NCBI GenBank assembly: GCA_037957365.1
Contig: JARHVA010008348.1
Span: 342,001 to 406,000, forward strand
Reading direction: 5' to 3'
Length of the DNA: 64,000 nt
Source: Torreya grandis
Taxonomy: Eukaryota; Streptophyta; Pinopsida; Cupressales; Taxaceae
In this document: positions 48,884 to 60,600 of the stretch, in pieces
Position numbering within the stretch: the stretch's first letter is position 1
Layout of the letters: each line of letters starts with the position of its first letter
The notes under the pieces: generated by a model
What the model saw: only the letters and a program-made list of their open reading frames with translations
Database searches by the model: none
Told to the model about the DNA's origin: nothing
Translations under genes and position numbers: made by a program

Positions 48884-50077
48884 TGTAGACATCCAATTCC
48901 TAACACCATTTGTGTTGAAATCATCAATCTTACTCAAATTTAACTCAAATGCACATTTTAGGCTAAAATACATAAAACATGCTAAATGGTTTGAGCTTAT
49001 CATTTACAAGTGTTGATTTAGGATAATGTATCCTTAAATGGGGTAATGCATTTTATGGGATACCTAACTTTGATCAAATCATTTCAAGTCAAAATGATGA
49101 TTTTGCCATTTAATGATCTGGATCACTATTTTCTTATAAATCATTTGTACACATCATGTGCCTTTGTTATTTTTTTTCAGCAACATCCTAAATGGGAACA
49201 CGGTCTGTATGCATCTAACACCACCTTCTAATTCTTCTCTAGTCAAATTATGACCAAGTCACATGACTTTCTGACCATTTTGATTAATTGTGCACCAATT
49301 TCCAAAGAATTACACTAAACTTGATTAACCTTGTTTAAGCTAATTAATCTATATCAAGAGCTTCAGTAAGAATTCCATGGAACTTATTGAATATCTCATT
49401 ATTGAAAATTGATTGTTGATATTTGCATCACCTAGTGATGTCATATATGGGGTGGCATCCATTAAGCCATAAATGCATAAAATATCATATTATGGCCTCC
49501 CATGCCTCTTTAATGCCTCTCATTCTTGTTTAATGCTCTTTATTCCCAAATCATTATGAGGGAATTTATTGATTTTATCCTCTAAAATTGAATGTATTCT
49601 TAGCCACACATCTTGATCTCAAGATGGACTGTCACAATTCATTTTGATCAATCTCAAAAATCTATAAATAGAGAGGCCATGAACATCATTTTTAAGCTCA
49701 ATTATTGTAATGTTATAATGTTAAAATCTCTTCACAACTCATTTGTGTTTTGATTATTGTCTTATTCATATTTGAATTAGCTTTATTTGATAGGCAATTA
49801 GATAGTTTCAATATCATGATCCTAGATTTTATGGAGTGTTCTTGAGATATTAGAGGAGTTTATCACCATCAAGGGGAGAACATATTTTTGAGTTGATTTT
49901 GAGAAATGGAATTGATTTGGGAAGTTACTTAGTATTTCTTTCTTTCATTTTATTCTTCATTGTTATTAGCAAAACCCCGCATTAATAGATTGGCTTGATT
50001 TAACTAGCTCTCTATCCATTTTTATTTGATTTCTTAGACTAATGATTGACTAATCATTTCTTATAATCCACTCTATA
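48884..50077 (+). repeat. Element B 3' LTR
   Basis: It aligns with 14725-15913 from TGTAGACATCC to CCACTCTATA. A TATA box TATAAATA lies at 49663-49670. The flank TTGGA does not match the left flank GGTCA. Confidence 0.9.
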
Positions 50078-51240
50078 TTGGAAGGATCTCCCAAGATGAT
50101 TTTAAATTTTTGAGTGTTTTGATTTTTTGGTATTTTTGAAAGAGACAAGATAATCTTATGATCTCATACAAAGGATGAGCATAGATATCTCCCCACTCAA
50201 AACCTGGTGCAATAAACTAGTGGTACTACCAAGGATCATGTATAGGTGTAAGATTTATCATTATAGTAGTTGTGATGTTTGGTGTATGTATCATAGGACT
50301 CTAGGGTTGTGAAGTACCAATAAAAATAATAAGGGTTCTTAGAACCCATCTCTATGTACCCTATGGTTTCTTTGGAATAGTAATAGTAGGAGCATGTTTA
50401 GGTGTTATGGATATATGAATATGATGTTGTAAATGTTTTTATATGTTTGAATGTTTTGATTTTTTTGGTATTTTTGAAAGAGACAAGATCATCTTATGTT
50501 CTCATCCAAAAGATGAGCATAGCTATCTCCCCACTAAAAACCTAGTGCAATAAACTAGTGGTACTACCAAGGATCATGTTTAGGTGTAATATTTGTCATT
50601 ATAGTATCTATGATGTTTGGTGTATGTATAATATTACTCTAGGGTCATGAAGTACCAATAAAAGGAATGGGAGCATGTAAAGTGATCATCAAATCATATA
50701 ACCTATGTGTATCAAGATCATAGAAGATGGATGCCCCCAATGTCTTGGTGATATGAGTAAAATAAGGTCCAAAACCCATAAGTGTATCATGTATCTATGT
50801 ATGCCTATGTATGTGTATGTAGGATTAAATGATATGCTAGTCCTCAACATGAAACTAACACATAGATGCCAATGATCCAATAAAACATGTAGGTGTCAAA
50901 TATTTTTGAATTTTTGATTGTTTTGATTTTTTTGGTATTTTTGAAAGAGACAAGATCATCCTATGATCTCATCCAAAGGATGAGCATAGCTATCTCCCCA
51001 CTCAAAATGTGGTGCAATAAACCAGTGGTACTACCAAGGATCATATATAGGTGTAATATTTGTTATTATAGTATCTGTGATGTTTGACATATGTATAATA
51101 GAACTTTAGGGTCATGAAGTACCAATAAAAGGAATAGGGGTTCTTGAAACCCATCTCTATGTATCCTATGGTTTCTTTAGAATAGTAATAGTAGGAGAAT
51201 GTATAGGTGTTATGGATATTTAAATATGGTGCATAAGAGA
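50078..51240. repeat. Block repeat array of element A, three b units
   Basis: Blocks b start near 50105, 50443 and 50902 with TTTTGATTTTTTGGTATTTTTGAAAG and contain AACTAGTGGTACTACCAAGGATCAT. Block c (GAACCCATCTCTATGTA to TAGGTGTTATGGATAT) follows b at 50335-50430 and 51148-51235. Block a lies at 50680-50902 and also at 14288-14520. The order is b-c-b-a-b-c, so units were duplicated in different combinations. Bases 50078-50104 next to B match no block. Confidence 0.85.
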
Positions 51241-51419
51241 TGAGGATTTTTTGGAACCCACTGTCTATCTCTGATGTAAATATTTCTCAAGTATTGGCCA
51301 CCTAGTAGAGGGGATTGCTTGTTGCTTACCCTTTTATTAGCCTTAATAGGCCAGATAATTAATTACTTGGGTATGAATTTATATTATTCAAGAGGATACT
51401 CATATGGAATACTAAAAAT
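51241..51419 (-). other. Element A internal region, non-coding
   Basis: Short unassigned sequence between the block array and the protease remnant. Confidence 0.4.
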
Positions 51420-51700
51420 TTTAATTATTCAATTGGCATGAATGTACTTAACACACCCATGTACTGTAGAAGGTATTGCTCGAAGAGTATGTATCCAAGG
51501 TCATCCTGACAACATGTCAAATACACCCATAAAAAGTATAACTGAGAAAGTATTAACCACATGCATGAGACTAACCTATATAGGTAGATCAATCTCACCA
51601 AGAACCTTTTGAGAGGTCCCATCAAATACTCTAACTAATATAGTAGATGGGTGTAAATCATGATAAGTATAACCCAAATGTGTAATGTCATGCTGTAAAC
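51420..51700 (-). pseudogene. Element A aspartic protease remnant
   Basis: Minus strand near 51640-51440: a VRVFDGTSQKVLGEIDLPI-like segment, then a part corresponding to the LLGRPWIH block, then AIPSTVHGCVKYIHAN. These are the C-terminal two thirds of a Tat-type protease. The frame is broken by several shifts, and the N-terminal active-site D-S/N-G is not clear. RT should follow at lower coordinates, but the block repeat array begins instead. Confidence 0.55.
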
Positions 51701-52359
51701 ATTTTTTCTTGCAACAATATCAATCATTAAACTTGGATAGGGTGTTTATCAATGTATGTTCAAATGAATAGAGAATGAAGATCAAATTCATCATCCTTAA
51801 TTTCATTGTCATCAAAATAAATGGTAGGTTTATGAACCATAAGAGGTATATGTCTCGTGTAAGTACCAATAACCCCATCTAGTGGGTGTCCATAATATGA
51901 TGTAGAAGGATGTGCATTATATGCCATTTGAACTTTTGGCTCCATTTTGGGATGGTTTTGTAATTAATTATTAAATATCTTCTATTTCTAGTAATCACCA
52001 AGTTGTGAACTAGATTCTTTTGGAGGATTGTCAAATGTAATCTATTGGTCGTCGATGAGGACCTATATCTTATGCTTTAGGTTAAAACATTTATTCATAA
52101 AATGCCAAGGGTCTTATTTATAGTAATAATAGGCATTTATATCATATCCTTTAGGTAGAGATATATTTACATCAACCTCTATAGGATGAGGGAGATATAT
52201 AATATTACACTCTAGAAACCATGAGAGCAATGAAGCAGGAGGTTCAGGTAAACATGTAAAATATATCCTTGGTGTATTAGATAGGACAAGCTGATTAGGC
52301 TATTATCCAACCATGTTAACCATGATGGTGGTTTCCTTTTTAGGCTCAATATATTTTAC
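51701..52359 (-). pseudogene. Element A gag-protease linker, decayed
   Basis: Only the frame 51945-51760 is readable (GHPLDGVIGTYTRHIPLMV, then an acidic DDNEIKDDEFDLHSLF). The rest is stop-ridden. The position between gag and protease is the only basis for the name. Confidence 0.4.
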
Positions 52360-53554
52360 CTTCTAACTTGGTTTAATTGTAAATTGGGTACTAGATGTAG
52401 ATATAACTAGTGTGTTTGCTACACACTTGAGCTTGTTAAATGACATAAGCTTCATTTCACAGTCCCTTACAACATGGCATAAGTCATTGAAAGATTGAAT
52501 TTTTTTGAAAGTAATGTACCCATGTAATAAAGAATTCAAACTTTGATTAAATGTATCTTGTAACTCTTTATCTACCATAGGATTGGTCAATTTTGTCTAG
52601 CATTATCGTATATCTCAAGACATGTTCATTGACTGGTTCATTGGTTCCTCATTTTATCTTTATAATTTGAGCATAGGAAACCTTTTCAATAATTTTAATA
52701 GAAAAGTGTTCCAAAAAATGATATGCAAGAGGTTTGAATGCTTTCATGGATTGGAGAGGTAAGTCATTAAACCACCTCAAAGCATAATCCTTAAGGCTCA
52801 TTGGAAATAGTTTGGTCAAAAGTTTATCATTTGAAGCATAATCAAGGCATATCACATAGAATGTTTGAATATGTTGTTCATGATCACCCTTTACATCATA
52901 AAATGTGAACTAAGGTACAACAAATCTAGTTGGCAAAGGGTGCAAAGATATCTCAAGTGTAAGAGGGTTATGCAACACATCTTATGACTCTATAGCATGC
53001 AAAGACTATGAAGCCTTTTATTCAATGTTTGTAACCTTATCCTAAAAGGTCTTTACAACTTAAAAAAGTGATTAAAATTTAGGCCCAATGGGATTTTGAT
53101 TAGCAATTTAAGTAGTCACCACAGGGGTTGGAAACATGTTTTAAGTATTAATAAGCATAAAAACTAGTATTTGTATTGAAACAATGGGTAAGTTCATAAT
53201 AGATGTATCTATAGTAGTTTCAGGGAATAAAGGTTGGAACACATAATTCATGCCCCTATTAGATGTATTAAGTTGTAATGTGTTCAAGAGGAGGGATGTA
53301 TCCATTACAATTTTTGCATTTTTAGATTCAAGTATAGTTTTTAAGATTCTTTGAAGATCTTCAGGGTTTTATCGAATGTGCTCATAAAATATTATAAATA
53401 CATGCATTTGGTCATTGTTTACTTGGTCATTATCATTTTATTTTTTTTCATTATTAGAATCTTCTTTTATGATAACTCGATTGGTATTTTTTTCATTGTC
53501 AACATGGGTATCATCATGATCCAAGGTATGAGATACCTTGTTGGTTTGAGACAT
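52360..53554 (-). pseudogene. Element A gag
   Basis: Frame with an ATG at 53554: MSQTNKVSHTLDHDDTHVD. The Retrotrans_gag core spans about 52900-52560: a GDHEQHIQTFYVICLDYA segment, then LFPMSLKDYALRWFNDLP with the conserved A-x-x-W-F, then FLEHFSIKI, then GTNEPVNEHVLRY. The end reads ELQDTFNQSLNSLLHGYITF and CHVVRDCEMKLMSF. It begins about 185 bases from the LTR, as expected for a first gene. Several stops. The spacing and order gag then protease show A is read leftward. Confidence 0.78.
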
Positions 53555-53720
53555 ATTGGATGGGTTGAGGGGAAGCTCAATATGCTCAATAGACACACCC
53601 CCCAATAAGGTATACACATAAGTTAAATGCAAAATAGTACCAATAGAAAATTAAAAGTATAGTAATCTAAAATTTTAACTAGTTTAAAACCCTAAGAATT
53701 AAAAAAAATTACACTCACAC

Positions 53721-53738
53721 AGATCAAGTTCACCAAAT
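53721..53738 (-). other. Element A candidate primer binding site
   Basis: On the minus strand TTTGGTGAACTTGATCTG follows the LTR end. It differs from the PBS shared by B, C and E. Primer tRNA not assigned. Confidence 0.5.
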
Positions 53739-55071
53739 GTTTAACCCTACTTTGGATAAGAGGATATCTTACTTGGGTAGATAGGGTTAAGGATATATAT
53801 ATTATAGGGAACAAGGGTGAATATCATATATACATTAGGCCAATTAATGTGCTAAACTCAAATGTACCATATGTTACATTTATAAAACTAAGATAGGTTA
53901 TTAATAAAAAGTACAACTATATTAGATATATAAATGACATAAAAGAAAGTACTTAGCTATTTTTAATGTTAATATAGTGTTAGATCTAGTACAATTAGGA
54001 ATCAATCAAGAAGATAGTTTTAGAATAATTGTCTGATGTTAGATCGTGTGCATTTGGATCTTCAAACACTTGCATTAGCCTAGGATAGTTGTATTGACAC
54101 TACTATCTGAGTTTGATGCTAGTGTTATGTATAAAATATTTGTTGAAATAAGATGCAACCACCTGGATGATTTTTGGTTGGCTTCACCTTCACTTTGGTG
54201 CATTCAAATCTATGTCATACACTGTCACTCCTAGTGAAATGGCAAAACCCTAGTTTTATATCTTCAATGAGACCTTGGGGAAATATGGGTTAGTGGGCAC
54301 ATGGTGTTGATCTGACTCACAATGACTCCACTATAAAAGGGCACTACATACATAGTCATTACTCTAGAAGAGGGCTTTTTACTCATGTATTTTTTCCCTA
54401 TGTGTTGGCTTATGTGTGAATCATGTAATGTGTAAGGCAAATACAATAGTGATCTAGCTTATAACTTGACAAATATGACCTTATGACGACTCTTTTAGTA
54501 CTTTAAACTTGTAGATAGGTTGTTCCTTTGAATAATATCATAATAGAGTAGAATAAGAAAGCTTTTGGTAACTTGACTACTTCTTGAGTGCTCTTTGGGT
54601 CTAATTGTTAGGTTTTCATAGGTTATGAATGAATGAGGGTTGATATTGCATTTATACCAATCCTAACGGGAGATAAATAGCATTAAAGCACTTAGGCTGA
54701 CCATTATGATACATTTCATTTCCAAATTTGATGACTTGAGGGCACTAGACAATTACATCAAGTCAAAATAGTAATGTTGATGTTACTATCTATCCTAGAC
54801 CTTAGTGTCTAGGGAAAAAGAGAGCAGATATAAGCTCAGAACTTACAGAGGCATAAGATAAATACATTTTAAGCATTTTGAGCAAGATGGGATGTATGTG
54901 TCATCAATATAAGGCTGATCAAACTAAGTAATAGGCTAATGGGCATAAGATAGATCAAATGTGAGGCTTGCAGAAGTAAAGCATGTGTAAAACTAAGAGG
55001 AATAGCCAAGGTCATGAGTTTGCCAAATTTACAAGATTGATGTGTTATATAATCATAAAATATCATCTACA
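53739..55071 (-). repeat. Element A 5' LTR
   Basis: Minus strand TGTAGATGATATTT to GGGTTAAACA, 1.33 kb, matching 11087-12404. TATAT follows at 55072 as it precedes 11087. Confidence 0.88.
54651..54656 (-). promoter_or_regulatory. Possible TATA box of element A LTR
   Basis: Minus strand GGTATAAATG, kept in the other LTR at 11998-11993 as GGTATAAATA. A competing CTATAAAAGGGC at about 54330 is on the opposite strand and is not kept in the other LTR. Confidence 0.35.
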
Positions 55072-57549
55072 TATATATTATAATATTGATATTATGTATT
55101 ATACTTTTATTTAATACTATTTACTATAATTATATGTGTGTGTAGGGTTATATTATAAATTTTTAAAAAAATCAAGAGATGTAGGGCATGATTAAAATTT
55201 AACTAAGTAGGAACATTTTTTATCAAAGGGACACTATTGATAATTGATTCAAGAAGACAAAGGTAGTTGATAACACATAGCATGATAGTGGTATGTTCCA
55301 TCCTTGAATAATTAATTTTAATGTTAGGCAAGCATGGGTTAGTAGGAAGGGATGCCAAGGTGAGAGAGACATGCCAAGGAGAATTAAAATTACATTAACC
55401 CAATATTTCAATGCCATTCCCTTTGCTAAATCTAGAGAGGAGGGCATGCTTGCATAATCAGTGAGTTTAAGAGAATAAATTTGAAGTGATGGCTAGGTAT
55501 AAAAATGGTTGTTAGCTCTACAAGAATCGATGTATTTTCCATCAAAGGTGAAGAAAATGGTAGTGGTAGTAATCCTATGATGAATAGACACCCTCATCTT
55601 AAACCTAATTATGATTCAGTGTCCCAATGGATGGGATGGGTGTCATTATGAAGTTTGTGATATTTTAAAGTACAAACATGAAACACAATGAAAAAATTAT
55701 CTTCGATCTAAAAGAGAACCCATTGTCGAATAAGAACTTCTAGCAACAAGAAGAAAAAATTATTTCAAAGAATTTGTAGAATTTATAATTTCTAAACTAT
55801 TTTGTATAATTCTTCTTTGGTTGAAACATGATTCATGAAACACTTTTAGGTTTTCTTTGAGATTTTAATCTCATCTTTGAAGTATATTTTTTTATTCTTC
55901 GTAATAGTTTAGTTTTTTTTTTTTAAATAAGAAAAATAACTGTCATAATTTATTTTACCAATTGAATTTACCCTATTTAATTATGAATTTTATCTTTATT
56001 AATGACTAAAGAAAACTGATTTTTTTAATAGTTTAAGTAAGGAGTTTAAGATTGTCCTCTAAATGCCTAAATGTTATAAAAAGGCAATAATAGGCAATAA
56101 TAGTCTAATTATATTTATCGCCAGTGAAATTGAATTATGTTATTTATTTTGGCTTGAATATGTTTTTTTGAACTTGATTTTTTCTTTCATTTGGTAATTT
56201 TGTGCACTTTAAACAAATGCATGTCTTGAGGGGTAGACTTACAAGTTTGTGTATATGTATTGTTTTCAGTTTGCTTGTCTGAGTTGTGTAATGGATTATG
56301 TTCATCTTTATGAATGATTAAGGTGGATATAATTAAAAAAATATAAATATAATGAGTGCATATTGCTTCACTTGGGACAGAGGGAGGCAATGAGTGGAGG
56401 GAGTCTATGTAGGTGGTTTAGGGTATGTTATAGGGAGGATGAATCCAATTTAAATAACTTCATATGCATCCTCCTTAAATAAATCTACCACCATGAAAAT
56501 TTAAATGCTCAAGTTTATTATTTCTTCAAACATAAATTTAGGTTTTGATGCTAAATATGTAGATAACACCACGAACTTAGATCACTAGCTCTTCTACCCC
56601 AAGCAAACAACTTTACACGCGCTAATTACTCCCTTGACATGGGGTCATTGAGGACTGGATCAAAATTTTGTAGATAATTCAAGGAGAGGGTGAAGGTTGT
56701 AATGAAGGAAGTTACAAAATCAAATGGATAAATAATTATTTTTGTTAATGATATTCATATTGTTATTAGAGTAGGCACAACAAATGGATCTATGGATGCA
56801 TAAATTATATTGAAACCCATGCCTAGACATAGAGAAATGCATTACACTAGAACAATCACTCTTGATGAGTACCATAAATACATTGAAAAACATCCATTTT
56901 TAAAATAATGTGTCCAACAAGTTTATGTTGACCAACTATCCATAACTAGAGGATACCATCTTTGTACTCATGGTCTATGTCAAAGATATGAGTTGCATCA
57001 TGGTGTCTGAATATTTGATAGTGCACTAGGGATTTATAAATATATATATAATATTAGAAAAACATAAATTTCTAAAAAAAATCTTTGAAAATTTATAATT
57101 ATTTCATAAAACTTGGAAAAATGGTGATGATGCCTGTATGGATTTGTACCTAAAAAGTTAAAAAAATCTAAAAAATTAGATTTGATTGTCTTAGAACATG
57201 GTCGAGTTTATAATCAATCCTAAGTTTTTAGCACATTCTAGACTTAACGACACATGTTAAAGTTCTCTTAAATGCTCCTATAAAATGTTTGTTGAGAATG
57301 GGCTCAAAGGGTTATGAAAATTCCTTTAAGAGGGGCTCAATCTATAAATAATGCCATATTCAAATGAAGAGAGACCAAAATATTGAGCAATTATTATTGA
57401 AGATAAAGTAAAGTATACTCAACATCCAAGATCAAATTTGCAAACCATTACCAAAGTGCAAAGCATAGGCCATTGGACACAACAAGAAGAAGAAAAATAA
57501 GTCTTTGAATATATAATACATAATTTTTGTACAAAGGAAAATGAGTAAT
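55072..57549. other. Flank of element A, no recognisable gene
   Basis: AT-rich sequence with no domain I recognise in any frame. Short frames at 55223-55447 and 56187-56390 lack support. CTATAAATAATGCC at 57352 resembles a plant TATA region and may belong to an old LTR fragment. Confidence 0.3.
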
Positions 57550-58150
57550 TGTAATATCCCCTTTTATAGATTAAAATAATTAATAGTATTATTTAAGTTG
57601 ACCCTAGTCATTTCTAATCTTTTAGATGACTTAATAATATTATTATTAATAAAATAAAAAGTATTCTTAAATAATTTAAAGTAAACTTAATATGATTAAG
57701 TGACCAAAAAGTAATGTCGACAATTTATGTTTTATTATTAAAATAAAGTAAGTTTGGAGTTTAAAAGGAAAAAGTATAAAAGAAGGTGGAGAGTCAATTT
57801 TTGGAATCTATCTTTCATCTAAGAATAAATTCTTTTGAAGTTAAACATGCTTACTTGCACATCAACTATTGAGCATGAAAACCCTCATTAGCTTTTTGAT
57901 TTGAGGATGAAAACCCTCAAATTCATCATGGTGAATTCATTCAGGGGTCATAGTTGGGAAGAATATCATCTTTGTTGACATCTAGGGCCTAATTGAAGGG
58001 TGGCACAGTAGTTTGGGAGCTAGTTGAGGGTGGACACAATAATTTAGAAGGGTCATTGAGGTGGACGTAGCCATAGGGTAGTGTTTGGCAGGTCATTGTA
58101 GCTCAAAAAACCTTTTGGGAGTGGAGTAAATTTATTAAAGGGATCAGACA
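57550..58150 (+). mobile_element. Candidate solo or terminal LTR
   Basis: It starts TGTAATATCCCC, a common plant LTR start, has TATAAA at 57775-57780 in a good core-promoter context, and could end at GATCAGACA before TTGGCCTTGATAC, which looks like a decayed primer binding site. The phrase ATGAAAACCCTCA occurs twice inside. No second LTR in the window. Confidence 0.4.
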
Positions 58151-59349
58151 TTGGCCTTGATACTATATTAAGGTTAAAAATTTTATTATTTTTCACTCAT
58201 ATTATTAGCTATGTTTAGTTCTAATTTACAAGCTTGCATTTGAGCTAAAAATAAGATTTGATATTCAAGGGTTTGACCCCACAAATTAATATTTTAATTT
58301 CCATATTTTTTAAGGGTTTGTGGAAATTAAATATTGTATTTTGATCTAAAATAAGTATTTTCAAAATTTTGAAATTTTCTATAGTTAGGGTTTTATTAAA
58401 AAAAAATTATATTTTCATTTTAAGGGTTTATCTCAAATTCTAGAATGTTTAAATTATGCCCTAAAAGGAACATTTTAGGGGTATAAATAGCTTTTACAAT
58501 ATCAAACTCCCCTTTCCTTATTGGTTCTACTAAATATGGCTTCCATAAATAGTGGTATAACATATAAGGTGAGTAAGCATTAAATGCATGGCTCTCTAGA
58601 CATGTGCACACACTAATTATACTTAGTAGAAAACCTAACTTCCTAAATTAATTTAATATTAGTGCATCTAAAATAATGCACCAACAATAATTGTTTTATG
58701 ACACAAAGTAAATTAGGATTTTATTTCTAAAACTTTTATTTTCTTTTTATAAGGTTGGTAGGAGTAGATGTAATCACGAGAACATAACATGATTTTAATT
58801 GTATGAGAATAACAATGTAACACAATGAAGTTATTGGTACCATTATTTAAAGTGAAGAAAGATCGAGTTCATGATAGGACTTCGTGATTTCTTTACAAAA
58901 TATCTAAGTTTGGGAATGAGATGAGAATAACCAAATGAGAAGTGACAACACATAAATGATTACCAACTGCACATGGTAGATAATGATAAGATAGAAACAA
59001 TATCATGACATGTAAAGACATCGCACCTAATTTAGCCCAAGCAGACCAGTCAAAGGTGATCATGGAAATCTATGCATCAACAACTGAGATGGATAATGCT
59101 CTATGGGAATCATTAGCATTGAGAGACAATATCATGAGCAAAATGCAAACATGGGAGCTAGAGATGTTATGCAACACATTTGAGGGAGCACAATCACAAA
59201 TTTATGTGGATGAAATCAAATAAATCAAGACATAACATAAAAAATTATGACGTACCTATGCACCAAATTTGGGATTTAAACAAAATATTGTCAAAGAGAT
59301 AATGGAAACCCAAAGATAATGACACCAATATGAAGGGATAGAAAAGGTA
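58151..59349. other. No supported gene
   Basis: AT-rich. A short plus-strand frame at 59005-59223 (MTCKDIAPNLAQADQSKVIM and onward) has protein-like composition but no recognised domain. Confidence 0.3.
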
Positions 59350-60150
59350 AATCAGAATGTAGTGTGCATGCTTACCATCATTTTTACCTTCTCATATCTC
59401 TGATCCAAGATTTGTATGCTTGAATATGATTGTTGGATTGCTTGGAGATGCTTGAGAATGGCTTGGATAGGCTTGATAGATGACTTTCTTATGCTATGAC
59501 TTCACTTCTTCATTCCTTCATTCATTAACTTGAGCAAGTGAGGGTGTGTTAGTTTTATAGATTCATGGAGGAAAGATCAAGGTCTAGGGTGGAGGATTTT
59601 CTATGGAATTTTTTAATTCCATGGAATCCTCTAGAATAGAGAATGCTAGAGGAAGAGATATAATGGAGAGATTTCTAGAACTCTCTAATTCTAAAGATCT
59701 CTTTATAGGGTTTTAGGGGTTTAAAAAAGGCTAACGTAGGATGGTGGGCAGGTAGGTAGATTATTTTGGAATTTTTAAATGTCAAGTAGGATTAGGGGTA
59801 GGTTTAGTTGATAATAGGTTTTGTTTAGGGATTTAAATAAGAGAATTAGAATTCTTAGGGATATAGGAATACCTAGGGGATAAGCTAGTAGGTGGTTAGG
59901 TGGGGTTATGGGAATTAAAAATTCCCATATAATAGATAATTGGAATTAGATTAAGATAATGGGGGATTTAGAAGAATTAATGGAATGGTGGGATGGGATA
60001 ATATTAGTACACTAGATAATTACTAGAGGGGGATATTAGATTCATGGCTAGAAATAAGATAAATTAGTAGATTAAAATAGGATAAGCAGAATTAGTGTCG
60101 ACTAATAAGAATATTAGTTGATTGTAATGAAGTGAGTAATTTTAGGTGCA
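59350..60150 (-). mobile_element. Candidate 3' LTR of a minus-strand element
   Basis: On the minus strand it begins TGCACCTAAAATTACTC directly after a purine tract. It has CCCTATAAAGAGATC near 59713 as a possible TATA region and a second one near 59555. The left end is uncertain. No other copy in the window. Confidence 0.4.
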
Positions 60151-60170
60151 TATATTTTTCCCCTCTTTGA
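60151..60170 (-). other. Candidate polypurine tract
   Basis: Minus strand TCAAAGAGGGGAAAAATATA next to TGCACC. Confidence 0.45.
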
Positions 60171-60262
60171 AAGGGAATTGTGAGTTGACAAAGTGTAAGG
60201 AGTAATGATATTTCAAAGAAAAAACCATGTCATGGATGAATGTTAGTAGATGATGTTAGGGA

Positions 60263-60600
60263 TATAATGCCCCCTCGAGGGGACATGCGAGGAAGAATGA
60301 GATGGATGGTCACTCAAAAGAAAAAATGAGGGGTGGGTTAAGATGGAGAGATGAGGGGATGGGATGCCAAAATATGGGATAGAAGGTGAAGAATATGAAT
60401 TTGACATCAAGCGATAAGCTACAAATTGATACGAATGCCCCTGAAAAGGACATATGCATAGGGAATAAAGATGATGGGCATCATGGTTGTAGACACATCC
60501 CAAGAAAGGACACATGCATGGGAATTAACCATAACATGATGATGATAGGATATAATTCCAAAGCTTTAGATTTATCCTGATCAAGGATGCATGCAAGGGA
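60263..60600. repeat. Four copies of a GGACATATGCATGGG-type motif
   Basis: Copies at 60263-60292, 60433-60463, 60491-60523 and 60573-60600 share a CCCCT or CATCC start, AAGGACA, a GCATG core and AGGGA end. Spacing is irregular. Confidence 0.55.

Larger units (their letters stand above)
14725..50077 (+). mobile_element. Element B: large Tat/Ogre-like Ty3/gypsy retrotransposon carrying two nested insertions
   Basis: LTRs at 14725-15913 and 48884-50077 flank a complete series on the plus strand: PBS, long leader, gag, aspartic protease, RT, RNase H, second RNase H, integrase, long 3' region and polypurine tract. Insertions E (in gag) and C (in RT) inflate it to 35 kb; without them it would be about 16 kb, in the size range of Ogre-like elements. 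Every coding block has stops or frameshifts, so it is dead. The 5 bases outside each end (GGTCA left, TTGGA right) do not match, so the expected target duplication is missing. The right flank joins another unit of the same block repeat as the left flank, suggesting a deletion at the right edge. Confidence 0.88.
11087..55071 (-). mobile_element. Element A: outer Ty3/gypsy LTR retrotransposon, gag and protease only
   Basis: Two direct copies of a sequence of about 1.3 kb (11087-12404 and 53739-55071) bound the nest. On the minus strand they begin TGTAGATGATATTT and end near GTTAAACA. The 5' LTR is the right one: a PBS-like TTTGGTGAACTTGATC follows it, then gag, then protease. A polypurine tract abuts the left LTR. 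Outside both ends lies TATAT, a possible 5-bp target duplication but weak in such AT-rich DNA. With element B removed, A would be about 8.6 kb. I see no RT, RNase H or integrase in it, so it is either a non-autonomous gag-only type or has lost its pol. Confidence 0.8.

Noticed and set aside
54320..54345. Element A read on the plus strand because of CTATAAAAGGGC
   Set aside because: gag and protease order, the polypurine tract and the PBS all place A on the minus strand. The other LTR does not keep the box.
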